DNA of 64,000 nucleotides from Tateyamaria omphalii (lineage in GTDB: Bacteria > Pseudomonadota > Alphaproteobacteria > Rhodobacterales > Rhodobacteraceae). Numbering within the stretch: position 1 is the stretch's first letter; every line of letters begins with the position of its first letter. The translations under genes were made by a program, and so were the position numbers. The notes under the pieces were generated by a model. That model worked only from the letters and a program-made list of their open reading frames with translations. It did no database searches and had not been told where the DNA came from. Location: the NCBI RefSeq assembly GCF_001969365.1, contig NZ_CP019312.1:310001-374000 (forward strand), in the 5' to 3' direction. Positions 59,803 to 64,000 of this stretch are shown here, piece after piece.

Positions 59803-62800
59803 ACGCGGTGATCGACGCCGCCTTTTCCCGCACCCGCGTGGTGATCATGGCGCTTGTCGCCATTTTGGCCGTCGGTGCCTATGCCTATGTCGCGATCCCG
59901 AAAGAGGCGAACCCCGAGGTGCCGCTGCCGCTGGTCTTTGTCACCACCGGCCTTGACGGCATCAGCCCCGCAGATGCCGAGGACTTGCTGGTCAAGCCGA
60001 TGGAAACCGAATTCGGCGCGCTCGAAAACCTTGAAAAGATGACGGCGCAGGCGGGGCAGGGCTTTGCCAACGTGCAGCTTGAGTTTACCGCAGGCGGCGA
60101 CATCGACGACGCGCTCGACAAGGTGCGCGAGGCCGCCGACCGCGTGGAAAGCGAACTGCCCGAGGATGCGCGCGACCTGACGATTGTCGAGATCAACACG
60201 AGCCTCTTTCCCATCATCACCATCGTGCTGTCCGGTCCGCTGCCGGAACGGGCGTTGAACGACATCGCCGACACCGTGCAGGAAGACCTGGAAGCGCTGC
60301 CCGGCGTGCTGGAGATCGACATTGGCGGGCAGCGGGACGAGTTCCTTGAGGTGCTGATCGACCCGACGGTGTTCCAGACCTACAACCTCAGCTTTGACGA
60401 GATCGTGGGCCAGATCCAGCGCAACAACCGCCTGATCGCGGCCGGTGCGATCCAGACGGGGGGCGGGCGCATCGTGCTGAAGGTGCCGGGCCTGATCCAG
60501 AACGTCGAGGATGTGATGGACATGCCTGTCAAGGTGCGCGGCGATGCGGTCGTGACCTTTGGCGATGTGGCCACCGTGCGCCGCACGTTCGAGGACCCCG
60601 ACAGCTTTGCCCGGATCGACGGCCAGCCTGCGCTGTCGCTGGAAGTGACCAAGCGGTCGGGCGCCAACATCATCGACACCATCGCGCAGGTGAAGGCGCG
60701 GATCGACGCGTTGTCGCAGGACTGGCCCGATGCGGTGCAGGTGACCTATCTGCAGGACCAGAGCGAACAGGTGGAAACCCTGTTGTCGGACCTTGAGGCG
60801 AATGTCATCGCGGCCATCATTTTGGTCATGGTCGTCGTGGTCTTTGCCCTTGGCCTGCGGCCGGCGATCCTTGTGGGGCTGGCCATTCCCGGCGCGTTCC
60901 TGTCGGGCGTCATCGCGCTGTGGGCGTTCGATTACACGATGAATGTGATTGTGCTCTTTGCCCTGATCCTTGTCGTGGGGATGCTGGTGGACGGGGCCAT
61001 CGTCACGGTCGAACTGGCCGACCGCAAGTTGCAGGAGGGGATGGACCGGCGCGCGGCCTATGCCTTTGGCGCAAAGCGCATGGCGTGGCCCATCATCGCG
61101 TCCACCGCGACCACGCTGTCGGTGTTCTTTCCGCTGCTGTTCTGGACGGGCACGACGGGTGAATTCATGAAATTCCTGCCCATCACCGTGATCCTGACGC
61201 TGTTTGCGTCGCTGTTCATGGCGCTGATCTTTATCCCCGTGGTGGGCGGTGTGATCGGCAAGCGCCAACCGCAAAGCGCGCGCGGCAAGGCGGTGCTGCA
61301 CGCCGCCGAACTGGGCGATCCGCGCGACATCGGCGGGGCCACGGGGGCCTATGTGCGGGTGCTGGAATGGGCGATCCTGCGCCCCGGCACCACTCTGCTG
61401 TGTGCCGTTGGCCTGCTGGTCGCGACCTTTGCGGCGTATGCCGAGTTCGGGCGCGGCGTGTCGTTTTTCCCTGAGATCGAGCCCGAGTTCATGCGTGTGG
61501 AATTGCGCGCGCGCGACAACCTGTCGATCTGGGAACGCGATGCGCTGGTGCGCGCGGTCGAGGCGCGCTTGCAGGGCTATGACGAGGTCGAGACTGTCTA
61601 TGCACGTGCGCAACTGGCCGAGGGGCGGCAGGACGAGGATACGATTGGCGTCATTCAACTGGACCTGATCGACTGGGACGAACGGCGCACCGCCGCGGAA
61701 CTGGGCGCGGAGTTGCGCGCCGATCTGGGCGACATCCCCGGCATCGACATCGAGGTGCAGACCGCCAGCAACGGCCCCAATCAGGGCAAGCCCATCAACC
61801 TGCAACTGCGGACCCGCAGCCCCGACAAGCAGGCCGCCGCGGTCGAGACCGTGATGACCCTGATGGACGAGATCGGCGGCTTTACGGACGTGACCGACAC
61901 GCGGCCCCTGCCGGGGGTCGAGGTTTCGATCCAGGTCAATCGGTCCGAGGCCGCGCGCTATGGCGCGGATGTCAGCCTGCTGGGGCAGGCGGTGCAGCTT
62001 CTGACCCAAGGGATCACCGTCACGGATTATCGCCCCGACGACACGGACGGAGAGCTGGACATCCGCGTCCGCTTCCCGCGCGAGGAGCGGTCGCTGGCCG
62101 AGTTGAACACGTTGCGCGTGCCGACGCCCGCGGGGCTGGTACCGATCTCGAACTTCGTGACATTCGAGCCGTCCGAGCGCGTGGGCACCATCCGACGCAT
62201 CGACGAGGCGCGCGTCGTCACGATCGAGGCGGACGTGGCCCCGGGCGTCCTTGTGGCCGAGCAGATCAGCGCGCTGCGCGGCGCCCTTGAAGGTGCCGAC
62301 CTGCCGGACGGCGTGACCTATTCCTTTGCCGGTGAGGCGCAGGACCAGCAGGACGCGGCGCAGTTCCTGAGCAGCGCCTTTGTCGCGGCCCTCGTGCTGA
62401 TGGTCCTGATCCTCGTGATCCAGTTCAATTCCTTCTTTCAGGCCGCCATCGTGATGAGCGCCATCATCTTCTCCATCGCCGGGGTTCTGCTGGGCCTGCT
62501 GGTCACGGGCCGCCCCTTCGGCATCGTGATGGGCGGCATCGGGGTGATCGCGCTGGCGGGGATCGTGGTGAACAACAACATCGTGCTGATCGACACCTAC
62601 AACGATCTGAAACGGCAGGGGGTGCAGTCGCTGGAGGCGGCGTTGCGCACCGGCGCGCAGCGGTTGCGGCCCGTTCTGCTGACATCCGTAACCACAGCGC
62701 TGGGGCTGATGCCCATGGTGATCGGGGTGAAGCTGGATTTCTTCACGCGCGAGGTCGTCTATGGCGCGCCGTCGACGCAGTGGTGGACCGAACTGTCCAG

Positions 62801-62942
62801 CGCCATCGTCGGCGGGTTGACGGTTGCGACGGTGCTGACGCTGGTGCTGTCACCTGCGATGCTGATGCTGCAGGATCGGCTTGCGCAGGTCAGGCTGCCG
62901 GAATTTCTGAGGGGTCTGAAAAGGTCGAAACCCGCGCGGTGA
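59799..62942 (+). CDS. RND efflux permease (HAE1-like)
   Basis: 1047 residues from the ATG at 59799, the normal RND length: 12 helices and two large periplasmic loops. FQTYNLSFDEIVGQIQRNN and the hydrophobic stretch near TM4 (LILVVGMLVDGAIVTVELAD) are typical. Compared with AcrB, the second of the paired Asp is Gly (VDG), and the TM10 Lys position reads IVVNNNIVLID. These changes occur in some RND subgroups and suggest a different proton relay. The exported substrate is unknown. An 889-codon antisense frame is a shadow. Confidence 0.93.
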   Translation: MNAVIDAAFSRTRVVIMALVAILAVGAYAYVAIPKEANPEVPLPLVFVTTGLDGISPADAEDLLVKPMETEFGALENLEKMTAQAGQGFANVQLEFTAGGDIDDALDKVREAADRVESELPEDARDLTIVEINTSLFPIITIVLSGPLPERALNDIADTVQEDLEALPGVLEIDIGGQRDEFLEVLIDPTVFQTYNLSFDEIVGQIQRNNRLIAAGAIQTGGGRIVLKVPGLIQNVEDVMDMPVKVRGDAVVTFGDVATVRRTFEDPDSFARIDGQPALSLEVTKRSGANIIDTIAQVKARIDALSQDWPDAVQVTYLQDQSEQVETLLSDLEANVIAAIILVMVVVVFALGLRPAILVGLAIPGAFLSGVIALWAFDYTMNVIVLFALILVVGMLVDGAIVTVELADRKLQEGMDRRAAYAFGAKRMAWPIIASTATTLSVFFPLLFWTGTTGEFMKFLPITVILTLFASLFMALIFIPVVGGVIGKRQPQSARGKAVLHAAELGDPRDIGGATGAYVRVLEWAILRPGTTLLCAVGLLVATFAAYAEFGRGVSFFPEIEPEFMRVELRARDNLSIWERDALVRAVEARLQGYDEVETVYARAQLAEGRQDEDTIGVIQLDLIDWDERRTAAELGAELRADLGDIPGIDIEVQTASNGPNQGKPINLQLRTRSPDKQAAAVETVMTLMDEIGGFTDVTDTRPLPGVEVSIQVNRSEAARYGADVSLLGQAVQLLTQGITVTDYRPDDTDGELDIRVRFPREERSLAELNTLRVPTPAGLVPISNFVTFEPSERVGTIRRIDEARVVTIEADVAPGVLVAEQISALRGALEGADLPDGVTYSFAGEAQDQQDAAQFLSSAFVAALVLMVLILVIQFNSFFQAAIVMSAIIFSIAGVLLGLLVTGRPFGIVMGGIGVIALAGIVVNNNIVLIDTYNDLKRQGVQSLEAALRTGAQRLRPVLLTSVTTALGLMPMVIGVKLDFFTREVVYGAPSTQWWTELSSAIVGGLTVATVLTLVLSPAMLMLQDRLAQVRLPEFLRGLKRSKPAR

Positions 62943-63012
62943 CGCGGGTTCGGTCGGCCCGTCCGCCAGTGTCATCACGGCGAACGGGCATCGCATCATA
63001 TCGGGCGCGCGG

Positions 63013-63150
63013 TCAAAGCTCTTGCTGAACCTCGTTCGAGGCATCGGAAATGGCTTCACCACCGGCCTGGACGTCCTGACCGAAGCCCTCTGCCGTTTCG
63101 CAAGCTGCGAGGGCAAGCACGGAGAACAGGGCAAGTATCTGGAGTTTCAT
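63013..63150 (-). CDS. Entericidin-like small lipoprotein
   Basis: 45 residues from the ATG at 63150, which has AAAGGA at 8 bases; an ATG three codons upstream has no room for one. A lipoprotein signal (MKLQILALFSVLALAAC, lipobox LAAC with Cys17) is followed by ETAEGFGQDVQAGGEAISDA, the entericidin EcnA/EcnB pattern. In E. coli entericidin B is RpoS-controlled and tied to stationary-phase lysis. Exact EcfG promoter upstream. Too short to appear in usual gene-length filters. Confidence 0.88.
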   Translation of the reverse strand: MKLQILALFSVLALAACETAEGFGQDVQAGGEAISDASNEVQQEL

Positions 63151-63215
63151 GGGTTTCATCCTTTCAAGACGGGCGCTGTTCACCGCCGGGGCGATTGCAG
63201 CGCGTGTGGTCGATC

Positions 63216-63240
63216 AACGTTCGGGGGGCCAATCGGTTCC
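63216..63240 (-). promoter_or_regulatory. EcfG promoter of the entericidin-like gene
   Basis: Minus strand: GGAAC (63240-63236), 16 bases, CGTT (63219-63216). Exact. Confidence 0.83.
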
Positions 63241-63385
63241 TGAGCGGGCGCGCCATGCCACCGGGCGGCGGTGTGCTGTCTTCGGGACACGGCGCCGAAC
63301 GTCGCAGCGGATGCCCGTGGCAACGCGGTGACGTGCAGCCTTGGCGCTGTTGCGGACCGTGTCCCCGGGATGACGCGTGCAGGGG

Positions 63386-64000
63386 TCAGCCGCCGGTGAA
63401 CTCTTCGACGAATGACGGATGGATGGGCGCGATGCGATCCAGGTCGCCGACCTTGGCGCCAGACCGGCGCAGGGACGCCAGAAGGGCGATCAGATCCTCG
63501 GCATGGTCGGCCACGATCTCTGCCCCGGTCAGGGTGCCGCCCGTGTCAAAGCCGAGCCGGAAGATCTGTGGCTCAGGGCCGTCCGCCGGGCCCAGGACAC
63601 TGTCCGACAGGGTGCGGAACGTGTCGGTCCGGAGCGATCCGTCCGCCGTGCCGACAAAGGCCGCAGGCGGGTAGACAAAGGCGGTTGTGGTGACGTTGTC
63701 CAGATCAATCAGGGCGCCGCCATCGCCGTGCAGCATATGGGCCAGTTGCCGCCCGTCCGACGTGGCCACCGGGGTCAGCGGCATCCGGTCCGCCGCATCG
63801 CCCAGGGCATGGACCCCGGGCACGTTCGTGGCAAGCCAGTCATCCACCTGCGCGGCCCCGCTGTCGGCACAGACCAGATTATCAGACAGCGGCCCGAGCG
63901 TGTCGATGTTGGGCGTGCGGCCCACGGCCGCGATGACGGCATCGGCCTCGACCTGCGCGCCACTGGCAAGCGTGCAGCGCAGGCCCGTATCCGTGCGATG
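63386..64000 (-). CDS. Glutathione-reductase-like flavoprotein (5' end outside window)
   Basis: About 204 C-terminal residues. The NAD(P)-domain end AAVGRTPNIDTLG and the FAD-binding VPGVHALGDAAD are followed by a dimerisation domain with TTAFVYPPAAFVGTAD and the final active-site segment IHPSFVEEFTGG (His-Glu pair of the class I disulfide reductases, usually HPTxxEE). The N-terminal redox CxxxxC cannot be seen. Probable thiol or glutathione reductase. Confidence 0.85.
   Translation of the reverse strand, partial: HRTDTGLRCTLASGAQVEADAVIAAVGRTPNIDTLGPLSDNLVCADSGAAQVDDWLATNVPGVHALGDAADRMPLTPVATSDGRQLAHMLHGDGGALIDLDNVTTTAFVYPPAAFVGTADGSLRTDTFRTLSDSVLGPADGPEPQIFRLGFDTGGTLTGAEIVADHAEDLIALLASLRRSGAKVGDLDRIAPIHPSFVEEFTGG

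Noticed and set aside
59340..62009. 889-codon open frame on the minus strand
   Set aside because: Antisense shadow of the RND adaptor and pump; composition is His/Arg/Gln-rich as typical for shadows in high-GC DNA.
1..64000. CRISPR arrays, insertion sequences, tRNA or rRNA genes
   Set aside because: I looked for direct-repeat arrays, transposase motifs and tRNA-like cloverleaf ends and saw none; a dedicated search could still find a tRNA I missed.

Overview
The window is high-GC bacterial DNA with dense coding and many 4-bp ATGA overlaps. The PhyR/NepR/EcfG regulators, the amidoligase, the caa3 oxidase set and the style of the small proteins point to an alphaproteobacterium, most likely a Rhodobacterales (roseobacter-type) member. 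This is inference from gene content; no rRNA or tRNA gene was seen. I cannot tell whether the replicon is a chromosome, chromid or plasmid.

The dominant signal is a general stress response (GSR) island. Reading the intergenic regions on both strands, I find 19 exact matches to the alphaproteobacterial EcfG sigma-factor promoter (GGAAC, 16 or 17 bases, CGTT). All point at a gene or operon start, and eight more differ by one base. The regulators lie in the same stretch: nepR (12538-12711) divergent from phyR (12836-13648), a second nepR-like gene (15769-15960), and a cluster of a third nepR-like gene, a frameshifted ecfG-like gene and a HisKA_2 (HRxxN) sensor kinase (18603-21027).

Layout. 1-2898: partial CheB-CheR-PAS signalling protein. 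3254-10059: small stress and envelope genes (DUF892, DUF883, a four-gene operon ending in an AI-2E-type transporter, YihY/BrkB, Pmp3, DUF4112, Host_attach, CsbD). 10058-12354: a C26 amidotransferase, a Rho_N-like protein, an orphan ParB-like protein and a small membrane protein. 12538-21027: GSR regulators mixed with PRC-barrel, GNAT, amidoligase, DUF3140 and VTT genes. 21096-31570: phospholipase D-like, HdeD, TrkH/TrkA, formate/nitrite-type channel, SDR, GH13 glycosidase, SDR and a LuxR regulator. 31608-38966: an osmotic/transport block (SDR, two SSF symporters, MscS, DUF998, Ca/cation antiporter). 39110-47465: one long operon of a Tat-exported GMC dehydrogenase, c-type cytochromes and a caa3 oxidase, behind an EcfG promoter. 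47658-52932: aldehyde dehydrogenase and redox/detoxification enzymes plus a transglutaminase-like protein. 53022-54841: PAS kinase and small proteins. 54978-57659: a second, FAD-GDH-like dehydrogenase complex. 57963-64000: DJ-1/PfpI protein, RND efflux pair, entericidin-like lipoprotein and a partial glutathione-reductase-like enzyme.

Taken together, stress sensing (kinase to PhyR to NepR to EcfG) appears to drive membrane protection, ion and osmolyte transport, periplasmic sugar or alcohol oxidation feeding a dedicated oxidase, aldehyde and thiol detoxification, and efflux. The only ecfG-like gene seen is damaged, so the sigma factor that reads these promoters is probably encoded elsewhere.
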